Assembly (NCBI RefSeq): GCF_000188155.2
Contig: NZ_KE124774.1
Location: 1,028,736 to 1,092,735 of the forward strand
Direction of reading: 5' to 3'
Length of the DNA: 64,000 nucleotides
Source of the DNA: Methylocystis sp. ATCC 49242
GTDB taxonomy: Bacteria > Pseudomonadota > Alphaproteobacteria > Rhizobiales > Beijerinckiaceae
The translations under genes and the position numbers were made by a program. The notes beneath the pieces were generated by a model. That model was given only the letters and a program-made list of their open reading frames with translations, ran no database searches and was not told the DNA's origin. How positions within the stretch are numbered: the stretch's first letter is position 1; every line of letters begins with the position of its first letter. Shown here one piece after another: positions 35,934 to 45,989 of the stretch.

Positions 35934-38377
35934 AAGCAATCATTTCTGGAGAGGCTGCTGCTGCAGCGATCCTCGAAAGGGACGTAGAATTCCGCCCAGC
36001 TGGTGGAAAACCTGTTGAGAACCTGCGCCCATACGACGTAAGCCGTGCATTCGATGGTTGTCTTGACCTGCGCTTAGTCGAGGTGAAGGACAAGCAGGAA
36101 GCTGACGCTCTTGTCGAACTGGCTTGGGCGGAGGATAGGGCTCTGCGACTTTTTCTATTTCTGCTCGATTCGGAAGAAGAAGATGATGATCTAAAGGAAT
36201 ATGCAGAGTGTATCGAGGAGTTGATGGAGTATGATGGAGTAACGCCATATTTGGAACGGCGCTTAATAAGTAATACAATTCCCGTTTTAGTTGAGATTAA
36301 TCGCGTTAAGAGAGCGCTTGAGTCAAGCCAAAAAACACTTGCATTGTTTTCTCGTTTAGTTTCATTGCAGATCAGTATTAAGCGGGTGCGTGAGGCATTC
36401 GACCAAGTTGAAGCCGAAGAGTTCGGCGGTCAGTATGAAAAAAATCATTGCCTCGAACTCTTAATAGATGAGGGCCTAATACGCGAGCTCGTGCTTGCTA
36501 TCAACCAGGGTAAGGATATTAACTTTTTGAGGCTCCAGCTTATCTCCAAACATAGGGCCCAATCAAAAGCTATTCTTAAGTTCATGGCTCAGTTGCAGCC
36601 GGCGCTCGACAGAGTGCCTCGATCGCTGCTTCAAGAGCCAGAAACCGACGAAGAATATGAACACGATTCTTTTGGCCTATCCAGAGATGGAGATTTCCAA
36701 GCCTATTCCAGGGTGCGCGCCCAGCAGAAAGGTATAATTGACAGACTGAAGGTGCACGATCTTGGTGCGGCTAAGCGGTTTGCCGACCAGTTGATCGAGG
36801 AACAGCGCCGCGTATCCGATAAAGAGCACATCGCCAAATCACTCTGCCTTCTTGCCCAACAGGCTAAACAATACGAAGCCACAGAGCTGCAGCTTGAATG
36901 GGCGGAGCTTGCAAATGCAATCAATCCCAGCGACCCAATGACGTCCGGCCATCTGGCCGATGCGCTTATCGGCAAGGGAGATTTCGTCGCTGCCTACGAA
37001 GCGATTGACCAAACCGAACGTCGCGGAGACCCACTTTACGCGGCAACATCGCGTGCGCGCATTCGTCGATTAGAAGGGCATTATGCTGAAGCCCACGAGC
37101 TTTATCTCAACGCGGCTCGAGCCCATGATGCTGAAGAAACTGTCGTGCATGCCTGGACAGGCGTCGCCGAGACATTGCGAGACATGGGCCAATACGACCA
37201 GGCACTCTCCCAATATCAAACTCTGGTTAAAAGATGGGAGAACGACGGCGGACTTAGGAGTGGCCTCGCGTCACTCCTGATGGAAACCGGGCAATACCAA
37301 AGTGCCATACGCGAATTCGGCATTGCGTTACAATTTGGTGGAGGCGTTGTAGCGGAAAACGGCCGTGCCACTGCATATAAGTTGGCAGGTAATATCGAGG
37401 AGGCACTTCGCTTATATGATAAGATCCTTGAAGGATCGCCATTTAATTCGGCGACGTTATGCGGACGTGCAGAAGTTTTTCGAGCCAACGACGATTTGAT
37501 TGCGACTTTAGAGGCTTACAAACTCGCCGTCGACAGAGCTCCTCATAGTCCTCGCACGTGGGCCGGCCTAGGTTCCGTATTGGAAGACTTGGGGCGTTAT
37601 GACGAAGCGAGGCAAGCCTATGCGGAGGGAGAGCGGCGGTTTCCGGGCGATGAATTCATTGCAGTTGGGAAGGCGCGCTTGCTTCGACGTGAAAAGAATT
37701 TTGCAGCGGCTCTAACCGCTTTTGAGGAGTTGTCCAGCAAGTTTCCTTTCAATCGCTGGGTTAAGTGGGCTCGGGGGGATGTGCTGCGGCGAATGGGCCA
37801 TACTGACGCGGCTTTACAGTCCATGGAGTCCATTCTTTCGGTTTGGTCAGATTATGCCCCTGCAAAGACTTCCAAAGCGGCCATGTTGATCGAAGCAGGT
37901 CGCCTGGATGAAGCCGCTGCGCTGCTAGACGCTAACGAAGGTCAGCTTACCGATTGGTCCAGATCGGTGCTTCGTGCGGCCGTCTCAAAAGCGCGCAGCG
38001 AGTGGGATGATGCGCTGCTAACGCTCACCAGCAGTTTGAGCAGGGCACGATTACCGCGAGAGCGCCGTTTCATCAAATCGGCTATCGCCGCCTTGGATTT
38101 GCAGGTGGGCCGTCCCCAGGCAGCTGCACTTCTCGCGGAGTCTAAAACTGGAGAGATAACTAACGTCATATGTTTTCATGCACTTGCTGCTGCAGGGAAC
38201 CGGCAAAAGGCAATGAACATGTATAAGCATATTATTCAGAGCGAAGCCGACAATGCATATAGAGGCATCGTTGTAGAAATAGCTCGCAGGTTCCGCATTA
38301 CTCCAGGAACACCATCTCATACGTCCGACTGGATTGCTCAACAGGAAGACAAGGCCTTGCTCCTTGAAGTGAGCTAA
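35930..38377 (+). CDS. Large TPR-repeat protein, partner of the zinc-ribbon gene
   Basis: ATG 35930 overlaps the previous stop (ATGA), giving about 815 residues. The N-terminal 230 residues are non-TPR and acidic (FLLDSEEEDDDLKEYAEC; EINRVKRALESSQKTLALFS) and unrecognised. From about residue 300 to 800 there are at least eight tetratricopeptide repeats, for example LRDMGQYDQALSQYQTLVKR, LMETGQYQSAIREFGIAL, LEDLGRYDEARQAYAEGERR, and LRREKNFAAALTAFEELSSK. No signal peptide or membrane segment, so it is probably a cytoplasmic scaffold or sensor. The pair resembles accessory defence operons in layout, but no effector enzyme is recognised. Confidence 0.75.
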   Translation: MKAIISGEAAAAAILERDVEFRPAGGKPVENLRPYDVSRAFDGCLDLRLVEVKDKQEADALVELAWAEDRALRLFLFLLDSEEEDDDLKEYAECIEELMEYDGVTPYLERRLISNTIPVLVEINRVKRALESSQKTLALFSRLVSLQISIKRVREAFDQVEAEEFGGQYEKNHCLELLIDEGLIRELVLAINQGKDINFLRLQLISKHRAQSKAILKFMAQLQPALDRVPRSLLQEPETDEEYEHDSFGLSRDGDFQAYSRVRAQQKGIIDRLKVHDLGAAKRFADQLIEEQRRVSDKEHIAKSLCLLAQQAKQYEATELQLEWAELANAINPSDPMTSGHLADALIGKGDFVAAYEAIDQTERRGDPLYAATSRARIRRLEGHYAEAHELYLNAARAHDAEETVVHAWTGVAETLRDMGQYDQALSQYQTLVKRWENDGGLRSGLASLLMETGQYQSAIREFGIALQFGGGVVAENGRATAYKLAGNIEEALRLYDKILEGSPFNSATLCGRAEVFRANDDLIATLEAYKLAVDRAPHSPRTWAGLGSVLEDLGRYDEARQAYAEGERRFPGDEFIAVGKARLLRREKNFAAALTAFEELSSKFPFNRWVKWARGDVLRRMGHTDAALQSMESILSVWSDYAPAKTSKAAMLIEAGRLDEAAALLDANEGQLTDWSRSVLRAAVSKARSEWDDALLTLTSSLSRARLPRERRFIKSAIAALDLQVGRPQAAALLAESKTGEITNVICFHALAAAGNRQKAMNMYKHIIQSEADNAYRGIVVEIARRFRITPGTPSHTSDWIAQQEDKALLLEVS

Positions 38378-38474
38378 CATAAAATCACCTGTTTTTCCGC
38401 AGCACGGTCGGATAGCCGAACGGGCGGCAACGATAGTATTGGCTGGAATAGGCCCCCACCTCCTTGGTGGATTT

Positions 38475-38505
38475 ACACGCTGATCCCGCTTGGTAGTCAG
38501 CGTGT
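38475..38505. repeat. Perfect 9-bp hairpin downstream of the TPR gene
   Basis: ACACGCTGA (38475-38483) and TCAGCGTGT (38497-38505) are inverse copies with a 13-base loop. It lies about 100 bases after the TPR stop. There is no T-run, so a terminator role is uncertain. Confidence 0.5.
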
Positions 38506-38927
38506 CGAGCTGCTTAGCCCCCTGGCGACCATCCCAGGAGGGCGATCGTCGTTGGTCAGATCGCAGGCCAAGTCGGCGCGGCGGTCTGTGCTGTAACTCA
38601 CTATCTCGCTGGGCACCCAAAATGTCTCCTAATGTCGGGTCACTGCAGCGACGCGAGGCTTCGAGCTGTGACCGAATCGGGGCGTTCCCTGAGCAGCGCT
38701 CCGTTCCGCCGTCAGCCTAGGCGATAGCTTGGACAGAGGCGTAAGCTGGCGCAAGAAAGATCGGCGAACCCACGAATCGTGCCCCGCTACAATGCTACAA
38801 GACCAGATGACGCACACGGCCAACAGTCTGTTTTAAAAAGCTTTTAATTAGTTCGCTCAGAGTTCAATCCTCTCTTGCAACACGGCGAATGATCGAGCAA
38901 TCCCGCGTGCGGCTGAACGACAAAGAC

Positions 38928-38984
38928 GTGCGGGCGCGCACCAAAAATCCCTTTAGCTTTCAAAGGGGCTTATCGCGCCCGCAC
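38928..38984 (-). terminator. Intrinsic terminator of guaB within a larger palindrome
   Basis: On the minus strand a stem CCCTTT...AAAGGG (38967-38949) is followed by ATTTTT, a standard intrinsic terminator about 80 bases after the guaB stop. Outside it an 11-bp inverted repeat (arms 38928-38938 and 38974-38984) encloses the whole structure. Confidence 0.75.
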
Positions 38985-39044
38985 CTTCACATAAGAAATT
39001 GATTCTAGGGTATATTCTCAGATTTCGCGAGGCCCCCATTCTAG

Positions 39045-40607
<1,563 letters not shown>

Positions 40608-40765
40608 TTAATCCTTGTAAAGGCAAATGCCCCGCCCCGGACCCCCTCGCCTGCGCGAAGCTGGCCGCCTTAATCCCCATTAGGTTTTTGAGCGCATGGG
40701 ATTTTACTCAAGCTTGACAGGTTGCGCGCAAATTACCCTTCGCAAATCGAACGGGGCCATTCGAC

Positions 40766-42805
40766 ATGAAATCATTGATCTGCTCGCTCGCTGGAGACCT
40801 CGTCAGGCGCGCAGAAAATCTTCGGAAATCCCGGTCGGGAACGGCGATGATCGCATTCGGTCTGGCCATGATTCCCGTTACCTTCATGGCTGGAGCCGCG
40901 ATAGATTACGGCCGCGCGACCCTCCTGCGGTCAAGCCTTCAGAAGGCCGCCGACGCTGGCGCGCTCGCCGCTGGCGCACGGACCTCCCTGACCCAACTCG
41001 CACGCGAACAGATCGCCAAAAACGCCGTCCTCGCCAACCTGGGCGCAAAGGCCCGGAACCTCAGCCTGACGATCACCGAAACGGAGCCTTCGGCCGGCGT
41101 CTTTCAGGTTCAGATTCAGGCGTCGATTGCGACCAGCATCATGAAGGTCGCGCGTTTCGACACAATCCCCGTCGTCGTCACCTCCGAAGCCCGAGTGGTC
41201 GGCGGCTCGACCAATCCGATCGAGATCGCCCTCGCGCTGGACAACACTGGCTCCATGCGCGACGACATGCCGGCGCTCAAGCAGGCGGCGAAGACTCTGG
41301 CGCAAAATGTCATGAGCGGCAGTGGCGGGAACGTGAAAGTCAGCGTCGTGCCATATGTCGCCGCAGTCAATCCGGGTCTCACGGATTTGACCCAGGTCGA
41401 CACGGCCGCAGTCGCTCCCGCGACCGGCAACTGGTTCATGTATGGCTGGCTCGGATATGACAAGAACTGCACGCCCTCATGGGGACCTGGCGGCGGCACG
41501 GGGCCCGGCAGCGGCTCGAGCGGCGATACGACCGGCGACGCCCGCGACCTGATTCAGCTTCTCGATCCGTTTCGTCGCATCGCGAGAGAACTCTTCGGCG
41601 TCGGCGCCGCCTACGCGGCCGACGTCACGCCGAATACTGTCCCGCCGTTGCTGCTCCAAGTGCTTCAGTCCAACGTGACGTGGCGACTGTTCTCGGCCCC
41701 CATGGGATTCGGCATCCTGCCCAAATCGTCAACCACGGCGGGCTGTGACTGGGTGACGAACCCCGGCGTCGTCAGCAATTACGAGCTCTTCAAGCGCCTG
41801 CGCGACAACAGCGGCAATGTCGTGCGCTGGAAGGGCTGCGTCGAGGCGCGCGCAAACGCCGTCGAGGTCGCCGCCGCCAATGCGGCCTTCGGACGTTCCT
41901 ACACCACGGGCGTCGACTATGACGTCACCGAGACGCCGCCGGTCGCCGGAGACCCAGCATCCCTGTTCGTTCCCTATTTCTGGCCCGACGAACCCGATTA
42001 CCTGCCGAGCACGGGCGCCTATGCGGCTCCAGGGCCTTATGTTGCCGGCTCGGGCCGGTTCCACAACAATTATCTCGCCGACTTCACGGTCCCGATCTTG
42101 TGGAACTGGGTCGCAAATCCCTGGAACAACGGCCAGAGCATCCTGAAGTATGACGGATCGACGCGGGCGGCGATCATTTCCGAGACCTCGCCCGAGACAT
42201 ATGGCCCCAACGCCTCCTGTCCTGAGCCGTTGACGCGATTGACCAACAATCTGTCGACCGTCACCGCTGCGATCGACTCAATGAACTACTGGTTGAACGG
42301 CGGCACGGTCATCTCCGAGGGACTGATGTGGGCATGGCGCACCCTTTCGCCGCAAAAGCCCTATGCCGATGGCGCCGCCTATACCGATAAGAAGACGAAA
42401 AAAGTGATCGTGCTGATGACGGACGGCGTCAACGGCCTCGCCGACAACGGCAACGCCGCCAGCGCCAACATCTCCGACTATTCCGCTTACGGTTATATGG
42501 GCGCGAGCCGACTGTCCGTGGCCGATGGCGTGACGACCTACGCCGGCCTGCAGACCTTTCTCGACGACCGTCTCAAGAAAGCCTGCGACAACGCCAAGGC
42601 GAAGGGAATCTCGATCTACACGGTAATGTTCAACCACAATGGCTTTTTGAGCGCGACCGAACAGGCCCGCTCGGCCACGCTGCTGAGCTATTGCGCGAGC
42701 AAGCCGGAATACGCCTTCCTCGCAACGGATTCGGCAGCGCTGAACAGCGCTTTCGGGCAGATCGCGTCGTCCGCCGCGGCGTCGCCCCTGCGCCTTACGC
42801 GCTGA
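40766..42805 (+). CDS. TadG-like pilus-assembly protein with vWA domain
   Basis: 679 residues. An N-terminal TadE/TadG-type segment GTAMIAFGLAMIPVTFMAGA (residues 25-50) anchors it in the membrane and is followed by DYGRATLLRSSLQKAADAGA, typical of Flp pilus TadG. A von Willebrand A domain has the metal-binding DNTGSMRDD near residue 158 and LMTDGVNG near 550, with a long low-complexity insert (GGGTGPGSGSSGDTTGD). Such proteins act at the Flp/Tad pilus base or in surface adhesion. No other tad genes are nearby, so it is a solitary member. Confidence 0.85.
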   Translation: MKSLICSLAGDLVRRAENLRKSRSGTAMIAFGLAMIPVTFMAGAAIDYGRATLLRSSLQKAADAGALAAGARTSLTQLAREQIAKNAVLANLGAKARNLSLTITETEPSAGVFQVQIQASIATSIMKVARFDTIPVVVTSEARVVGGSTNPIEIALALDNTGSMRDDMPALKQAAKTLAQNVMSGSGGNVKVSVVPYVAAVNPGLTDLTQVDTAAVAPATGNWFMYGWLGYDKNCTPSWGPGGGTGPGSGSSGDTTGDARDLIQLLDPFRRIARELFGVGAAYAADVTPNTVPPLLLQVLQSNVTWRLFSAPMGFGILPKSSTTAGCDWVTNPGVVSNYELFKRLRDNSGNVVRWKGCVEARANAVEVAAANAAFGRSYTTGVDYDVTETPPVAGDPASLFVPYFWPDEPDYLPSTGAYAAPGPYVAGSGRFHNNYLADFTVPILWNWVANPWNNGQSILKYDGSTRAAIISETSPETYGPNASCPEPLTRLTNNLSTVTAAIDSMNYWLNGGTVISEGLMWAWRTLSPQKPYADGAAYTDKKTKKVIVLMTDGVNGLADNGNAASANISDYSAYGYMGASRLSVADGVTTYAGLQTFLDDRLKKACDNAKAKGISIYTVMFNHNGFLSATEQARSATLLSYCASKPEYAFLATDSAALNSAFGQIASSAAASPLRLTR

Positions 42806-43235
42806 GGGGGGACGGCCGCGTCGCGTCGATCAGCGCGGCCGTGTCGTAATATTCGAAGAACTCGATCGCCTGCCCCTCGGCGTTGAAGCGCCACACGTCG
42901 CATTTCGGCGAGTCGGCGACCTTGCCGGTAGACCTGTTGCGCCACGACGTCCGGCCGATCGCCACGACGCGGTCGCCCTGCGCGACATGATGGTCGACGA
43001 CATAGTCGATCATTTCCCAGTCGCGCGTCAGTTCGCACAGGTAGCTCGCGACTCCCTCACGGGTGTTGCGGGTGCAGGTGAAAGCGAGGGAGTCGGGACG
43101 GCCTTGCGCCAATGAGCCAAAATTCAGTTCGTCCGCGATGAAACCGAGCCAGCAATCGACGCTGCCGGCCTTCGTGTCATGCCATGTCTGGTATGCGTTG
43201 CGTAAAATTGCGACGTTGCGATCCTCGGGCGACAT
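42795..43235 (-). CDS. SnoaL/NTF2-like fold protein
   Basis: 146 residues with the cone-like NTF2 pattern: an N-terminal helix (NVAILRNAYQTWHDTKAGSV), a middle GVASYLCELTRDWEMIDYVV, and strands DRVVAIGRTSWRNR and CDVWRFNAEGQAIEFFEYYD. This fold supports varied roles from ketosteroid-isomerase-like enzymes to ligand-binding; no specific reaction can be named. Its 3' end overlaps the 3' end of the convergent TadG-like gene by 11 bases. Confidence 0.8.
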   Translation of the reverse strand: MSPEDRNVAILRNAYQTWHDTKAGSVDCWLGFIADELNFGSLAQGRPDSLAFTCTRNTREGVASYLCELTRDWEMIDYVVDHHVAQGDRVVAIGRTSWRNRSTGKVADSPKCDVWRFNAEGQAIEFFEYYDTAALIDATRPSPLSA

Positions 43236-43305
43236 TGAAAACTCTCCCGTGCAAATGACAACGGAAGGCTAAAGCGTCTGGAAATCGACGCAAGCGGAAA
43301 AGACT

Positions 43306-45135
43306 TCACAAGGGCGCGCTCGCGCGGTCGGTGTCGAATTGCAGCTTCGCGAGACGCGCATAGAGTCCGCCGGCCGCGCTGAGGCTCGCATGCGTGCCCT
43401 CCTCCACGATGCGCCCATCGTCGAGCACGACGATGCGATCGGCTTCCAGCACAGTCGCGAGACGATGCGCGATCACGATGCTCGTGCGGCCCGACATAAC
43501 GTCGTGCAGCGCAGCCTGCACGGCGGCTTCGTTCTCGGCGTCTAGCGCGGATGTTGCCTCGTCGAGCAGCAGGACGGGCGCGTCGGCGAGAATGGCGCGC
43601 GCGATCGCAAGACGCTGGCGCTGGCCGCCGGAGAGAGTCACCCCGCGCTCGCCAAGCATCGTGTCGTAGCCTTGCGGCAAGGCCACGATGAAGTCGTGCG
43701 CCTGCGCGCGTTTCGCGGCCACGACAATCTCCTCGCGCGCGGCGCCCTCGCGGCCATAGGCGATGTTTTCGGCGGCCGTCAGCCCGAAAATCACCGGGTC
43801 CTGCGGCGCCAGCGCGAAGGCGGCGCGAAGAGCCGCCGGATCGAGCGCGCGAAGGTCCACGCCATCGAGCGTGATCGAACCGGCGTCGACGTCGTAGAAG
43901 CGCAGAAGCAGCGAAAAGAGCGTGGACTTACCCGCGCCGGAAGGCCCCACCAGCGCGACGCGTTCGCCCGGCGTGACCGTCAACGAGAGATCGTTCAGCG
44001 TCGTTATGTCGGGCGCGGTCGGATAGGCGAAGCGCACATGGTCGAAGACGATGCGCCCCCGCCAGCGAGCCGGCGCAGGAGCAGGATCAGGCGGCGCGAC
44101 AATCTTCGGCGCCACGGCGAGAATCTCCGCAATGCGGCCGGCGGCGCCGGCGGCGGCGGTGACCTCGCTCCAGACCTGCGACAGTTCGCCGAGCGAACTC
44201 GCGCCGAGCACCGCATAGAGAACGAATTGCGACAGCAGGCCCGAACTCATGCGGCCCGCCAGCACATCCTGCGCGCCGAGCCACAGCACGGCGACGATGC
44301 TGGCGAAGACGACGAGGATGGCGCCGGCCGTGACGAAGGCGCGCATCTGCGTCGCCGCCTGCGCGGCGTCATAGGCGGTTTCGACCGCGTGTCTGAAGCG
44401 CGCGACGGTGGAAGCCTGCGCGCCATTGGCCTGCATGGCGCGCACGGCCGAAAGATTCTCGCCCGCGTAGGCGGCGGCGTGCGCCAGCGCGTCCTGCGCA
44501 TGGCGGGAGCGGCTGCGCACGGCGCGGCCGGAGGCGATAAGCGGCAAGACGATGACGGGAATCGCCGCCAATGCGAGGCCCGCGAGCTTCGGGCTCGTCG
44601 CGACCATCATCACAACCGCGCCGATGAACATGAAAAAATTGCGCAGCGCGACGGATGCGGAAGAGCCGAACGCCGATTTCAGCAGCGTAGTGTCGGCCGT
44701 CAGTCGCGACAGCAACTCGCCGGTCTTGGCGGTGTCGTAGAAGGCTGCGTCGAGCGACGTGAGATGCTTGAAGAGATCGGCGCGCAGGTCCGCGACGACG
44801 CGCTCGCCGAGCGTCATCACGAAATAATAGCGGGTGGCGGAAGCCGCGGCGAGCGCCGCCGCAACGCCGATCATCGCGCCGAAATAGGCGTTCACCGCGC
44901 CCGCGCTGTCCGCCGAAAAACCGTGGTCGATCATGCCACGCACGGCCAGCGGCAGCGTGAGCGTCGTCCCCGCCGCGACGATGAGCGCCGCGAAAGCGAA
45001 AGCGATCGTCGCCTTGTAGCGCAGCGCGTAAGGCAGCAGGGGCCGCAAGGGAGAAAGCGTGGCGCGGAACCGGTTTTTCGATTCGGCGGAAGGGGATGCG
45101 ACGCCGGCGCGCGAGGCTTCTTTGATTTCGGTCAT
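43306..45135 (-). CDS. ABC exporter, fused permease/ATPase (MsbA-like)
   Basis: 609 residues. An N-terminal six-helix permease (about 35-330; for example ATIAFAFAALIVAAGTTLTL) is fused to an ATPase domain with Walker A GPSGAGKST near residue 400, LSGGQRQRLAIARAI, Walker B VLLLDEATSALD and the switch histidine in IVIAHRLATV. It works as a dimer in the inner membrane, exporting lipid, drug or peptide; the MsbA/HlyB-type heterogeneity prevents naming a substrate. Stands alone on the minus strand. Confidence 0.92.
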   Translation of the reverse strand: MTEIKEASRAGVASPSAESKNRFRATLSPLRPLLPYALRYKATIAFAFAALIVAAGTTLTLPLAVRGMIDHGFSADSAGAVNAYFGAMIGVAAALAAASATRYYFVMTLGERVVADLRADLFKHLTSLDAAFYDTAKTGELLSRLTADTTLLKSAFGSSASVALRNFFMFIGAVVMMVATSPKLAGLALAAIPVIVLPLIASGRAVRSRSRHAQDALAHAAAYAGENLSAVRAMQANGAQASTVARFRHAVETAYDAAQAATQMRAFVTAGAILVVFASIVAVLWLGAQDVLAGRMSSGLLSQFVLYAVLGASSLGELSQVWSEVTAAAGAAGRIAEILAVAPKIVAPPDPAPAPARWRGRIVFDHVRFAYPTAPDITTLNDLSLTVTPGERVALVGPSGAGKSTLFSLLLRFYDVDAGSITLDGVDLRALDPAALRAAFALAPQDPVIFGLTAAENIAYGREGAAREEIVVAAKRAQAHDFIVALPQGYDTMLGERGVTLSGGQRQRLAIARAILADAPVLLLDEATSALDAENEAAVQAALHDVMSGRTSIVIAHRLATVLEADRIVVLDDGRIVEEGTHASLSAAGGLYARLAKLQFDTDRASAPL

Positions 45136-45469
45136 GGGACCTCGGTATAGCGCCCGCCGCGAGGGAAAACGACCCCGCTTCAGGCGCCGCCCTGCGCCCG
45201 CCTATGACAAAAAAAATCGATGACCGAAAAAATTATTTTTCATGACGGCCGGCGGAAAATTGATGCTCCTCAACAGAAGCACAATTATTAACAATAACTT
45301 ATGATGCGCGACATGGTGTCGCACCCATTTCACCGCGACGCTGGACAGCGCCGAAACTTGTGGTAACGTCCCCCTGCGTCGAAATGACGCGGCCCTGAGG
45401 GGCGAAGGAGAATGCGCCACAGAAAAAACGATAAGGCGCAGCTTCGGGAACGAAAGAGGAGTGAAAGAA
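45136..45469. other. Intergenic, divergent promoter region
   Basis: Locally AT-rich (45,200-45,310). It separates the minus-strand exporter from the plus-strand small membrane proteins and must hold both promoters. No gene seen. Confidence 0.5.
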
Positions 45470-45637
45470 ATGGCTGATAAAGAATTCGAAATCACGACGA
45501 ACACCTACATCTTCGCTGGCGTCGGCGCCGTCCTTCTCGGCGGTCTCGCCTCTTTCGCTCTCGGCGGCCTGCCGAACACCATCGCGGCTGGCGTTGTCGG
45601 CGCTCTCGCCGGCGGCTGCCTCGGCCTGTTCTTCTAA
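45470..45637 (+). CDS. 55-residue glycine-zipper membrane protein (first of a tandem pair)
   Basis: ATG 45470 with AGAGGAGTG upstream. A polar head MADKEFEITTNTY is followed by two hydrophobic, glycine-rich helices (FAGVGAVLLGGLASFALGGL and TIAAGVVGALAGGCLGLFF) rich in GxxxG-type packing motifs. It has no cleavable signal, so it probably forms a small inner-membrane hairpin or oligomer. The second copy at 45694 differs at only a few residues (SFALGGLP to AAALGGMQ). Function not recognised. Confidence 0.8.
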   Translation: MADKEFEITTNTYIFAGVGAVLLGGLASFALGGLPNTIAAGVVGALAGGCLGLFF

Positions 45638-45693
45638 TCTAGCTTTCCCGGCCAATCTGGCGCGGTTCTGCGAACGAAACAGGAGTGAAGGTT

Positions 45694-45861
45694 ATGGCTG
45701 ATAAAGAATTCGAAATCACCACAAATACCTACATCTTCGCTGGCGTCGGCGCGGTTCTCCTTGGTGGCTTGGCTGCCGCCGCTCTCGGCGGCATGCAGAA
45801 CACGATCGCGGCAGGTGTTGTCGGCGCTCTCGCCGGCGGCTGCCTCGGCCTGTTCTTCTAG
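45694..45861 (+). CDS. 55-residue glycine-zipper membrane protein (second of the pair)
   Basis: ATG 45694 with ACAGGAGTG upstream. Same length and layout as its neighbour: head MADKEFEITTNTY, helix FAGVGAVLLGGLAAAALGGM, then NTIAAGVVGALAGGCLGLFF. DNA between the copies differs mostly at silent sites, showing selection on the protein. The pair is followed by a strong terminator, so it is a two-cistron transcript. Confidence 0.8.
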   Translation: MADKEFEITTNTYIFAGVGAVLLGGLAAAALGGMQNTIAAGVVGALAGGCLGLFF

Positions 45862-45917
45862 TAAACGATAACCGACGGCTTCCGGGCGTCAAGCCCGGTC
45901 CCGAAGCCAGTCGACAG

Positions 45918-45958
45918 CAGCCAGCATTCGCGCAAGCGATTGCTGGCTGTGTTGTTTT
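45918..45958 (+). terminator. Terminator of the small membrane protein pair
   Basis: A 9-bp stem (45918-45926 with 45941-45949) with a 14-base loop is followed by TGTTGTTTT. Placed 57 bases after the second stop. Confidence 0.75.
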
Positions 45959-45989
45959 CAGACAATGTCTTGACGCAGGGCGCTCGCCC

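Larger units (their letters stand above)
38378..39044. other. Gene-free boundary between accessory zone and core
   Basis: Contains hairpins (38475-38505 and the guaB terminator) and no supported gene. This is the likely right border of the island; no convincing att duplication was found. Confidence 0.5.

Noticed and set aside
38850-38890. tRNA-3'-end-like sequence (GAGTTCAATCC near the island border)
   Set aside because: Only a weak four-pair T-arm can be drawn and there is no matching acceptor, anticodon or D-arm, nor a second copy that would mark an attachment site.
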